Below are positions 1-7,414 of a stretch of 64,000 nucleotides of DNA, in pieces. The stretch spans positions 1-64,000 of the forward strand of contig NZ_VWMY01000011.1 in the NCBI RefSeq assembly GCF_008905045.1, given 5' to 3'. Both the position numbers and the translations under genes were made by a program. The notes beneath the pieces were generated by a model that did not search any database, was not told the origin of the DNA, and was given only the letters and a program-made list of their open reading frames with translations. Each line of letters opens with the position of its first letter. The first letter of the stretch is position 1. This DNA comes from Streptomyces albicerus (lineage in GTDB: Bacteria > Actinomycetota > Actinomycetes > Streptomycetales > Streptomycetaceae).

Positions 1-87
1 AAGCCGTTCATCTGGACCAAGACAGCCGAAGAGATCCTCGACTCCCTCGCCCGCTTCTACCGACGGATCTCTGGCGCAGGACACTAG
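1..87 (+). pseudogene. C-terminal tail of an IS630-type transposase (cut by window edge)
   Basis: The first 28 codons read to a TAG stop and give a peptide containing KPFIWTKTAEEILDSLARFY, which matches the conserved C-terminal end of IS630-family (DDE) transposases of streptomycetes. Only this tail is in the window, so it may be an intact element continuing to the left or a remnant. It marks the left border of the accessory stretch up to about 7 kb. Confidence 0.6.
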
Positions 88-133
88 CGGAAGGTGTGGT
101 GTTTCCGTATGCCGTGTTCGGTGCTCGGCTCGG

Positions 134-1129
134 TCAGCGTGGTTCCTTCACGGGCGGGCCCGGGTTCTTGCGCGGGGTGATCGTGGCGTTGGGCAGTGCG
201 GGTGCCGGGAGGCGGTCGCCGTCGTAGCCCTCCACTCGGCCGAAGCGGTCCGACGCGTTCTGCCAGGCATCGCGGGCCTGCACGATGTCCTCGTGGGTGC
301 GGCCGATGAAGTTCCACCACATGACGATCTCCTCCGGGAACGGCGGCCCGCCCAGGAGCACCAGTCGTGCCGCCTCCTGCCCCTGGTTGGTCAGGTCAAC
401 GGCGGTGTGGCCGGGTGCCGCGTAGCCGAGTTCGGCCGGCTTCAGCGTCGTTTCGTTCATGAGGACGTCGCCGCTGTCGACGAGGACGCCGTGCTCGAAT
501 CCGGGATCGACATCAAGGATCACCGTGGCGCCGGGGTCCACGGTGAGTTCCGCTCCGAGGAGCGGGGTGAAGGTGCGCACGGGGGATGTGTCGCCGGCGA
601 GCGTGCCCAAGAAGACGCGGGCCTCGCCGCCGTCCAGCGGCACGGCGCGTGGGACGTGGTGCTGGAAGTCCCTTGCCGCATTGCGGTGTTCGCCGGGCAG
701 CGCCACCCACAGTTGCACACCGTGCAAAACGGTGGTGTTCGGTGTGGAGACCTCCGAGTGGCTGATGCCGAAGCCGCCCGTCATGAGGTTCAGCTCGCCG
801 GGCCTGACGAAGGCGTGGGTGCCCAGGCTGTCGCGGTGTTCGATCTCGCCGCTGAAGAGCCAGCTCACCGTCTGCAGACCGGTGTGAGGGTGAGGGGCGA
901 CGTCCATGCCGCCGCTCGTCGTGACATCGTCGGGGCCGTAGTGGTCAGCGAAGCACCAGGCGCCGATGAGCGCCCGGGCCCGCTGGGGCAGTGTGCGCCG
1001 TACCCGCATGGCACGAGGGCCGCCGAGCGGGACGTCCCGCGGGGTGATTGTCTCGATGCGCGTGTGCGGCCGTCCGTCGGTCTCGGCCCGGCAGGTCAAC
1101 TCGGCAGGGCGCTCTTCTGTGTTGCTCAC
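134..1129 (-). CDS. Pirin family protein
   Basis: A 331-residue bicupin protein of the pirin family. The N-terminal cupin carries the family metal-site signature HPHTGLQTVSWLFSGEIEHR, followed by a GGFGISHSE-type segment that supplies the last metal ligand. Pirins are non-haem iron proteins; some oxidise quercetin and others act as redox-sensing cofactors, so the substrate cannot be told from sequence. The start is GTG, 95 bp from the divergent AhpD-like gene; the two probably share a promoter region and may answer the same oxidative signal (inference). The only ribosome-binding site is a rather distant purine run. Confidence 0.88.
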   Translation of the reverse strand: MSNTEERPAELTCRAETDGRPHTRIETITPRDVPLGGPRAMRVRRTLPQRARALIGAWCFADHYGPDDVTTSGGMDVAPHPHTGLQTVSWLFSGEIEHRDSLGTHAFVRPGELNLMTGGFGISHSEVSTPNTTVLHGVQLWVALPGEHRNAARDFQHHVPRAVPLDGGEARVFLGTLAGDTSPVRTFTPLLGAELTVDPGATVILDVDPGFEHGVLVDSGDVLMNETTLKPAELGYAAPGHTAVDLTNQGQEAARLVLLGGPPFPEEIVMWWNFIGRTHEDIVQARDAWQNASDRFGRVEGYDGDRLPAPALPNATITPRKNPGPPVKEPR

Positions 1130-1224
1130 CGGAAGGTGCCCCCTTCAAGGAACGTTCGATTTTCAACATTCACAGGGTCGATGATAGGACGGAGACCGAG
1201 AGATCGTGTGATGAAGGAGTTCAG

Positions 1225-1722
1225 GTGACCCAGACGGCAGCGGCGACCACCGAGGGACGTGTCTTCGTCGACAAGCAGAGCCCGGATGCCTACCGCGCCC
1301 TGACGGCCACAGCCGAGGCGGTGCGCGGCGTCGCGGCCGAGGCCGGGCTGGACCGCCTGCTCGTCGAGCTGATCAACATCCGGGTGTCGCAGCTCAACGG
1401 CTGTGCGTTCTGCCTCAATCTGCACACCAAGACGGCCCTGCGCGCGGGCGAGACCACTCAGCGTCTCGGCGTACTGCCGGCCTGGCGGGACACCGAGTTG
1501 TTCACCCCGCGCGAGCGTGCGGCGCTGGCGCTGGCGGAGGCCACCACCCACGCCGCGGACGCCGACCCCCAGAGCACCGCCTACGCTCTCGCCCGTGCCG
1601 CGCTGTCGGACGACGAGATCTCCGCCGTGATCTGGGTGGCGATCACCATGAACGCCTTCAACCGGGTCTCGGTCATGAGCAAGCACCCCGTTCGCAACAG
1701 CCCCCCAGCACCGTCCGTCTGA
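1225..1722 (+). CDS. Carboxymuconolactone decarboxylase / AhpD-like peroxidase
   Basis: A 165-residue all-helical protein of the carboxymuconolactone decarboxylase family, AhpD branch. The redox motif is C60-x-x-C63 with His67 (NGCAFCLNLH), the arrangement used by alkylhydroperoxidases of this type. The GTG start is fixed by GAAGGAG five bases upstream; the reading frame extends further 5' but that part overlaps the pirin promoter. It is divergent from the pirin gene, a common pairing. The likely role is thiol-dependent detoxification of peroxides; a decarboxylase function is less likely given the CxxC pair. Confidence 0.87.
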   Translation: MTQTAAATTEGRVFVDKQSPDAYRALTATAEAVRGVAAEAGLDRLLVELINIRVSQLNGCAFCLNLHTKTALRAGETTQRLGVLPAWRDTELFTPRERAALALAEATTHAADADPQSTAYALARAALSDDEISAVIWVAITMNAFNRVSVMSKHPVRNSPPAPSV

Positions 1723-2113
1723 CGGCGCCTGCCTGCGGGCAACACAGCCGCGCAGAGACAAAAGGGCCGGCTCCGCGTGCTGGAGCCACGCACATCCTTG
1801 GAAACAGCAGAGCAGTCCAGTGGCACATCGCCATCGCCATCGGCTGCGGCCGACGTCCGGCCGCAGCCGATGAATGCTGCGGCGCAGATATGCAACCATG
1901 TATCACAGCGTGCACAGCGAACATACTGTGCGAAGCAACACCTTGTCACACTGGGTCATGGCCGCATCGGCACCAGACCGGCAGGCACGACGGGCCCCAT
2001 GCGGCCTTTGCCATGCTCTGCCGATCCAAGGTTGAGCAACTCATGGATCGGGCGATCCCGTGCACGGACCCTTGTGGCCTGGCAACGACACGACCGCACA
2101 CCAGGAGCATGCG
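1723..2113. other. Intergenic region with one strong hairpin
   Basis: About 390 bp between the AhpD-like gene and the SDR gene. The only clear structure is the perfect inverted repeat at 1838-1872. Reading frames here lack a plausible start and family resemblance. The SDR promoter presumably lies between 1880 and 2100, but I see no convincing -35/-10 pair. Confidence 0.5.
1838..1872 (+). terminator. Perfect 15-bp inverted repeat, probable terminator
   Basis: CATCGGCTGCGGCCG and its exact reverse complement flank a 5-base loop (ACGTC). It sits about 115 bases after the AhpD-like stop codon. No U-tract follows, which is usual for streptomycete terminators. A recombination or protein-binding site is the alternative. 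Confidence 0.55.
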
Positions 2114-3046
2114 ATGAACGACGTAACCGTCCCCGACCTGCGCGGAAAGCTCGCCGTGGTGACCGGAGCGAGCAACGGCATCGGACTCGGGCTGGCCCAA
2201 CGGCTCGCTCGCGCCGGCGCCGATCTCATATTGCCGGTCCGCGACGCGGCCAAAGGAGCCGCCGTTCTGGAGCAGATTATGGCCGCCACGCCCCAGGCGA
2301 AGGTCTCCATTCGTGACCTCGACCTGGCCTCACTGGCGTCGGTGGATGGCCTCGCTGACGCACTGCAGGCAGACGGCAGGCCGATCAACCTTTTGATCAA
2401 CAATGCGGGAGTGATGGCACCGGCCACCCGGCACACGACAGTGGACGGGTACGAGCTGCAATTCGGAACCAACTACCTCGGCCATGTGGCGCTCACCGGA
2501 CGCCTGATGCCGCTGCTGCAGGCGGGTCAGGCCCGCGTGACGACCATCACCAGCAGCGCGGCCCGCAGCGGCCGGATCAACTGGGACGACCTGCAGAGCG
2601 AGAGACGCTATTCGCCGGTGCGTGCCTACAACCTCTCGAAGCTGGGCAATCTGTTGTTCGCCCTCGAGTTGGAGCGCCGCAGCGCGGCGAACGGGTGGGG
2701 CATTGTCAGCAACGCCGCTCATCCCGGCACGACATTGACCAACCTCTACGCGTCCGGGCCCAACCTCGGCCGCAGCCGTCCCGCCCCTTTTGAGGCGATC
2801 GTGAAACGACTGGCTCGCTGGGGCGTCTTCGTGCATTCTGTCGACGCAGGGATGCTTCCGCCGCTGTACGCAGCCACGAGCCCCCAGGCCAGGGGCGGGC
2901 TCCTCTACGGTCCTGACGGCCTCGGGCAGTTCACCGGCGGCCCCACCGAGCTGGCGATCTACAAGTCGGCCCGGAGCGAGGCGGACGCCGCCCGGCTGTG
3001 GGAGATCTCCGAGCGTCTGACGGGGGGCGCGTTCGCGTCCGCTTGA
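2114..3046 (+). CDS. Short-chain dehydrogenase/reductase
   Basis: A 310-residue NAD(P)-dependent SDR. The cofactor motif TGASNGIG lies at residues 17-24, NNAG at 96-99, the catalytic Ser in ITSSAAR near 147, and YxxxK as Tyr172-Lys176. The insertion between the Ser strand and the catalytic Tyr ([12 protein letters not shown]) resembles the retinol dehydrogenase/protochlorophyllide reductase-like group, so a hydrophobic carbonyl or alcohol substrate is likely. The start is the ATG seven bases after CCAGGAG; the frame is open 54 bases further upstream without a ribosome-binding site. It is followed by a 365-bp gap and is not obviously in the next operon. Confidence 0.87.
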   Translation: MNDVTVPDLRGKLAVVTGASNGIGLGLAQRLARAGADLILPVRDAAKGAAVLEQIMAATPQAKVSIRDLDLASLASVDGLADALQADGRPINLLINNAGVMAPATRHTTVDGYELQFGTNYLGHVALTGRLMPLLQAGQARVTTITSSAARSGRINWDDLQSERRYSPVRAYNLSKLGNLLFALELERRSAANGWGIVSNAAHPGTTLTNLYASGPNLGRSRPAPFEAIVKRLARWGVFVHSVDAGMLPPLYAATSPQARGGLLYGPDGLGQFTGGPTELAIYKSARSEADAARLWEISERLTGGAFASA

Positions 3047-3411
3047 GGCAGCCGGTGCCGTCAGGAAGTTCTTCCTCGGACGAACAGGCCAAGCACCAGT
3101 GAACAGAGCCGAATTGGCGGCCTTTCTCGGATCGCTCATCGAAGAACCATGTGACCACAGGCGCCGTGACACCGACACAGGAGTCACCGCATACATAACT
3201 TGTGACACTGTATAATTCGGTGTGTTCGTCGCCCTCGCAACGTCGCGACGCAGACACCAGAGACAGCCGCGGGAGCACAGGAACAGGCGCCGACCTGTCC
3301 TCTCCGCACATCGTGTGCCGCAAGGACGAGCCCGCACGGGCCCGCAGCACGGACTGGCACACCGGCGGTCGTCCGAGCTGCACGACAAGACCTGGAAGTA
3401 GCTGATGCACG
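3047..3411. other. Intergenic region upstream of the hydroxyacid dehydrogenase operon
   Basis: A 365-bp non-coding stretch. It holds an unusually AT-rich island around 3190-3217 with a consensus -10 hexamer (see the promoter entry). No gene is recognised. The 5' leader of the downstream operon would be about 190 bases if that promoter is used. Confidence 0.5.
3211..3216 (+). promoter_or_regulatory. Consensus -10 box TATAAT
   Basis: TATAAT is a perfect primary-sigma -10 hexamer, rare by chance at this GC content, inside the AT-rich run ATAACTTGTGACACTG. No good -35 hexamer is found at 16-18 bp spacing, so an activator may be needed. It would drive the operon starting at 3412. Confidence 0.4.
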
Positions 3412-4383
3412 ATGAATGACGGCATGACCGCGTGGCTTCCCTATCCTCCGGGGGAGGTTCCCGGCCTGCCGGACGGGATTTCCTACCAGTACTGGAACGG
3501 TTCCCACTCGCTGCCTGGTGACCCGAACGACGTCCGTTTCCTGGTCGGTCCCCCTACGCCCGCGGCGGAACATGCCCTGAGCCGCGTACTGCCCCACACA
3601 GGCAATCTGCAGGTTCTCCAGCTCCTCAGCTCGGGATACGACGGCATGGCCCCGCTGCTGGGCGCGATGCCGCCCGGCGCGCAGCTGGCCACCGCCCGTG
3701 GAGTCCACCGCGAGGCGACGGCAGAACTGGCTGTCACTCTCCTGCTCGCTCTCATGCGCGGTGTCGACCAATTCATCGGCCAACAGGCGCAGCACGAATG
3801 GAAGTCCAAGGTCTGGCCCACGCTGGTCGGCAAGCGCGTCCTGGTCGTCGGATACGGGGCCGTGGGCACGGCCGTCGCAGCCCGGCTCCATGCGTTCGGG
3901 TGCGAGGTCGTGCCGGTGGCCCGGGTCGGGCGCACCTCAGCGGCCGGCCGCGTGTACAGCGCGGCGGTGCTGACCGAACTGCTTCCCACGGCCGATGCCG
4001 TGGTGCTCTGCGCACCGCTCACAAAGGCAACGCGCGGCATGTTCGGCGCAGACTTCCTGGCGCTGCTGAAGGACGGGGCCGTGCTGGTGAACACCGCCCG
4101 CGGCGAACTCGTGGACACCGCCGCGGTGGTCCGAGAGGTACGCAACGGCCGACTGCGGGTCGCGCTCGACGTGACGGATCCCGAGCCCCTGCCCGCCGAT
4201 CACCCGCTGTGGAACCTCCCCGGTGCGCTGATCACCCCTCATGCGGCAGCGTTCACCGACGCGTTCCGGCCGATGTCCATTGACTTCCTGCGGCGGCAGC
4301 TGCATCGCTACGCAGGCGGCGAGGAGTTGGAGAACGTCATCCCCATCACGCAGGAACTCTGGGCCGGTGATCAAGCTGCCTAG
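3412..4383 (+). CDS. D-2-hydroxyacid dehydrogenase (NAD-dependent)
   Basis: A 323-residue member of the D-isomer-specific 2-hydroxyacid dehydrogenase family, which interconverts 2-ketoacids and D-2-hydroxyacids. The NAD-binding motif GYGAVG is at 147-152. The catalytic triad is complete: Arg230 in NTARGELV, Glu259 in DPEPLP and His277 in TPHAAA. The N-terminal substrate domain (1-100) is divergent. It is the first gene of a tightly coupled three-gene operon ending in a prephenate dehydratase, so phenylpyruvate reduction to D-phenyllactate is an attractive but unproven role. The ATG start has only a weak GGAAG upstream; Met5 is an alternative. Confidence 0.85.
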   Translation: MNDGMTAWLPYPPGEVPGLPDGISYQYWNGSHSLPGDPNDVRFLVGPPTPAAEHALSRVLPHTGNLQVLQLLSSGYDGMAPLLGAMPPGAQLATARGVHREATAELAVTLLLALMRGVDQFIGQQAQHEWKSKVWPTLVGKRVLVVGYGAVGTAVAARLHAFGCEVVPVARVGRTSAAGRVYSAAVLTELLPTADAVVLCAPLTKATRGMFGADFLALLKDGAVLVNTARGELVDTAAVVREVRNGRLRVALDVTDPEPLPADHPLWNLPGALITPHAAAFTDAFRPMSIDFLRRQLHRYAGGEELENVIPITQELWAGDQAA

Positions 4384-5317
4384 GCACGGCACAGCATCGC
4401 AAGGCACTTCCCCCGAGGTCGTCGGGCCGGGCACCGCCCTGGCGCAAGTGCTGCGCTTCTACGAGCGCGAGGCGCACCACGATCCCTCCGCGGCGTGGAG
4501 GTCGTTCACCACCACATGGAACTGGGCCGCTCCGCTTCCCGCCGCCCTACCCACTGACCACGGCCTCACCATCGCCCGTTCCGTCCCAGGCGGCTTCTCG
4601 CTGTCGGGGGTGTGGCGGATGCCGTGGGACGCTCGGCATGCACGATGGCTGGCTGTGCCGCTCGTCGACCACCGGCAGCGGCCCCGGACCGAAGCAGCGA
4701 AAAGAGGACCCGACGTCTTCGTGCTCTCCTCGAACGCACTGCCGCGCCCACACCGCACCGTGGACGACACGGACACCTACGACCCCACGCTCCCGCTGGA
4801 CCAGGTCTATGTGCCCGGCGGATTCGCCACCAGCTCAGCAGGCACACCGCTACGGTCCGACGACGCTGCCTTCGTCCGGACGGCGGTCACCGCCATGGCG
4901 CTCGGCTCTGCCCGTCGGCTGACCGATGCCCTGACGGCTCTGGATCAGCAAGTGGCGGCCTCTCCCGTCGTGTCGGCGATGTCACCCGCTGCCGCAGCCG
5001 CGGAACTGGCCGCTGTGCTGCACGACGAACGACTGAGCCTGGCCGTGCACCTGCACGGCACTTCCCCCGGCAGCCCGGGTGCTGGGCCGTCCCCCGACGG
5101 CCCCCTGGCCGCGTCGACGCGGCGGGCCAGTCACATGGTCCACGAGGTGGTCGCGGCGGTGTACGAATACGGCGCGCCCTTCCTCGGAATTGAGGGTCAC
5201 GACTCTCTGGTGTCCCTGATCGAAAGCAGCACGCCCGTCCTGCAGTGCATGCGGTTTGCGGTGGAGCTTCTGCCGCCCGGCAACGCCGCTTCGACGAGGG
5301 AAGGCTCAGCACCGTGA
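4367..5317 (+). CDS. Acyl-CoA dehydrogenase-like flavoprotein, shortened
   Basis: A 316-residue protein resembling the central beta and C-terminal helical domains of acyl-CoA dehydrogenases and HpaB/DszC-type flavin monooxygenases. The signature GGFSLSGVWRMPWDARHARW matches the GYxLSGxW strand of that fold, and TAVTAMALGSAR and the final helices match the C-terminal bundle. Only some 60 residues precede the beta domain, so most of the usual N-terminal helical domain is absent. The GTG start overlaps the preceding gene by 17 bp, implying translational coupling. The family could hydroxylate an aromatic intermediate or dehydrogenate an acyl thioester; which one cannot be decided here. Confidence 0.6.
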   Translation: MIKLPRHGTASQGTSPEVVGPGTALAQVLRFYEREAHHDPSAAWRSFTTTWNWAAPLPAALPTDHGLTIARSVPGGFSLSGVWRMPWDARHARWLAVPLVDHRQRPRTEAAKRGPDVFVLSSNALPRPHRTVDDTDTYDPTLPLDQVYVPGGFATSSAGTPLRSDDAAFVRTAVTAMALGSARRLTDALTALDQQVAASPVVSAMSPAAAAAELAAVLHDERLSLAVHLHGTSPGSPGAGPSPDGPLAASTRRASHMVHEVVAAVYEYGAPFLGIEGHDSLVSLIESSTPVLQCMRFAVELLPPGNAASTREGSAP

Positions 5318-6159
5318 TGGTCGTCGCGTACCAGGGTGAACCGGGATCCAATTCCGCGACCGCCGCCCGTGCTCTGTACCCCGAGAGCAGAGGGCTCGCC
5401 TGCACGAGCTTCGAGCAGGCGCTGGACGCTGTGACGCTCGGCACCGCCGAGGTGGCGGTGATTCCGGTGGACAACTCCGCGGCCGGGCGCGTCGCGGACG
5501 TGCATCATCTCCTTCCGGAGACAGGCCTGTTCATCGTCGCCGAGTACTTCCTCGCCATCCGCTTCGACCTCATGGCCGTCCCCGGCACGTCACTTGACCA
5601 GGTGGAGTGCGTACGCAGCCACGTGCACGCCCTGGGGCAGTGCCGGAAGGTACTGCGCGAAGGCGGCTGGCGCACCCTCATCAGCGATGACACGGCAGGT
5701 GCGGCCCGTGAAGTCGCGGAGCTGGGCGACCCCAGGCACGCGGCGCTGGCCCCGCCGGCCGCGGCACGGCTCTACGGCCTGGACGTACTGCGGCCGGCGG
5801 TCGAGGACGATCCCGACAACACCACGCGGTTCGTCGTACTCTCCCGGGACGCCAGCCTCTCGCCGAGCACGGACGATCCGACGATGACCAGTCTGTTCTT
5901 CTGCGTACGGAACATTCCCAGCGCGCTCTACAAGGCGCTCGGCGGATTCGCGAGCAGCGCCGTGAACCTCACCAAGATCGAGAGCTACCAGCTGGGTGCC
6001 GGGCTGAATCCCAGCCGCTTCTATGTCGAGATCGAGGGACATCCCGACGAGCCCCGCGTCGCCCTCGCGTTGCAGGAACTGCGCTTCTTCTCGTCCGAGG
6101 TACGCGTTCTCGGCGTGTATCCGGCGCATCCGCACCGGTTGGGGGACCGCGTCAGCTGA
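5314..6159 (+). CDS. pheA: Prephenate dehydratase, proteobacterial type
   Basis: A 281-residue PheA that converts prephenate to phenylpyruvate. The catalytic domain starts with AYQGEPGSNS, then VDNSAAGRVADVHHLLPETG, the SHVHALGQCRK segment and the hallmark NTTRF. A C-terminal ACT domain follows from about residue 190 (SALYKALGGFA, TKIESYQ, FFSSEVRVLGVYPAH). These variants are those of the alphaproteobacterial-type enzyme, not the usual actinobacterial YLGPEGTF type, which suggests horizontal acquisition. GTG at 5314 has GAGGGAAGG nine bases upstream; ATG at 5317 is the alternative. It overlaps the preceding gene's stop, so the three genes form one operon. Confidence 0.88.
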   Translation: MMVVAYQGEPGSNSATAARALYPESRGLACTSFEQALDAVTLGTAEVAVIPVDNSAAGRVADVHHLLPETGLFIVAEYFLAIRFDLMAVPGTSLDQVECVRSHVHALGQCRKVLREGGWRTLISDDTAGAAREVAELGDPRHAALAPPAAARLYGLDVLRPAVEDDPDNTTRFVVLSRDASLSPSTDDPTMTSLFFCVRNIPSALYKALGGFASSAVNLTKIESYQLGAGLNPSRFYVEIEGHPDEPRVALALQELRFFSSEVRVLGVYPAHPHRLGDRVS

Positions 6160-6201
6160 CCGGAGTAGCGAACGAAAGACCTCATGACGCGTCATCGTCC
6201 C

Positions 6202-6990
6202 CTACCTGCGGGGGCGTGGTCCCGCGTTCCAGCCCAGGTGGAGAACAGCGACGTCGTCCGCCAGGCCCCCGTAGGGAGCGGCCTTCGACGCGGCGCCATC
6301 GACCAACGCGTCTATGAACTCCTGCCCCGGCAGGTGTACGTGCCGCATCGCCAGCCGGAGCAGGCCTTCCTCGCCGAGCCGTGCGGACGGCGCGGTCCTC
6401 CCCTCGAACAGTCCATCGGTGTAGAGGACCACACCGTCGCACGGGGACAGCTGAATTTCCGTCTCCGTCCAGTCTTCGCATCCCGGAAACAGACCGAGCG
6501 CAATTCCGGCCTGCGGCTCGACCCAATGGACTTTCCCCCGCCTTCGCAGCAGAAGTCCTGGGTGCCCCGCACTCACCGCTCTGACGGACCTTCCTCCCGA
6601 AGGGAACACCAGCGACACAACCGTGGTGTATGTGTCGTCGTCCGCTCTCTCGTCGACCAGGATCCTCTCCAGGATGCCCAGTTGCTCGAACTGAGTCTTT
6701 CCGCAGAGAACAGCCGTCCGCCAAGCCACGCGCATGTGAATCGCGAGAGCGGCTTCTGCCACTCCGTGTCCGGAAACGTCACCCATGATCACATGCACAG
6801 TCGAATCCTCTGTCTGCACGATGTCGTAGAAGTCACCGCTCAGCAGCGCGCGTGGCCGGCCGGGTACGTATCGTGAGGCGGCCACGAAGTCGTCTCCACG
6901 CAATGCCGGCGCAGGAAGGAGGCTTCTTTCCAGAGATGCATTTTCATAGGAAGTCAGCACGTCTGCCCTCAGATGCCAAGAGTCAGCCAT
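6202..6990 (-). CDS. PP2C/SpoIIE-type serine phosphatase (RsbU-like)
   Basis: A 262-residue stand-alone PPM phosphatase of the SpoIIE/RsbU class. Metal-binding motifs are present: GDFYD at 52-56, GDVSGHG at 70-76, and the final ADDVAVL near the C-terminus. No PAS, GAF or transmembrane sensor domain precedes it, so a signal must reach it through a partner. Such enzymes dephosphorylate anti-sigma-factor antagonists in partner-switching stress pathways. The chosen ATG has AGGAC six bases upstream; a longer frame begins at 7032. A GGGTAC box lies at 7040-7045 on this strand, but without a recognisable -35. It converges on pheA. Confidence 0.85.
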   Translation of the reverse strand: MADSWHLRADVLTSYENASLERSLLPAPALRGDDFVAASRYVPGRPRALLSGDFYDIVQTEDSTVHVIMGDVSGHGVAEAALAIHMRVAWRTAVLCGKTQFEQLGILERILVDERADDDTYTTVVSLVFPSGGRSVRAVSAGHPGLLLRRRGKVHWVEPQAGIALGLFPGCEDWTETEIQLSPCDGVVLYTDGLFEGRTAPSARLGEEGLLRLAMRHVHLPGQEFIDALVDGAASKAAPYGGLADDVAVLHLGWNAGPRPRR

Positions 6991-7414
6991 CGATGTCCTG
7001 TCAGTGATAATCGTTGAAACTGCATAAGGCATTGGCGCGGTACCCCACCCTCAATTCACTTGTTTCCGCCGCGGGTTGTTCACAACACCAGACCGGAGAG
7101 GCGCCGGATCTGTGACATTGGCTTCGGCGGCCATGTTCTGCGACGGGATTGTCGGCGGCGCGTCCCCGACTTTTCAGCATCACCCAGCCCCGGGCACCAC
7201 GGAGGGGTCCCGCCCTGCTCCCGGCGGTGTGCGCCGCCCGTTGTCGAGGTGTCGGGCTTGCAGCCAGCACGGGTGAATACGGGTGATGAAGTGGAGGCCA
7301 CGCTTACACTCCGGCCCCGAACTATGTTGTCCCACCACATGTGCGCCTGACCTGCCAATTCCTACGGTGTTCCGACACGTACCCGTCCCCACCGCACACG
7401 AGGAAGTGGCGCAC
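6991..7414. other. Divergent intergenic region, no gene seen
   Basis: About 420 bp between the phosphatase and the MHS transporter starts. It must hold both promoters. On the minus strand GGGTAC (7045-7040) resembles a SigB-type -10. On the plus strand I find no convincing promoter hexamers. No reading frame here looks like a protein family. Confidence 0.45.

Noticed and set aside
293..1228. Long plus-strand open frame antisense to the pirin gene
   Set aside because: It is the GC-skew shadow of the pirin gene; the translation lacks any family pattern, and the minus-strand protein has complete pirin motifs.
5900..6010. ESRP and GALV motifs of the PheA ACT domain changed to ESYQ and SALY, taken as feedback-resistant
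   Set aside because: These variants are normal in the alphaproteobacterial-type enzymes that this protein resembles, so they do not by themselves show loss of Phe control.
7040..7045. GGGTAC before the phosphatase gene as a full SigB-type promoter
   Set aside because: No GNNT element lies 14-16 bases upstream, so it is only noted, not called as a promoter.
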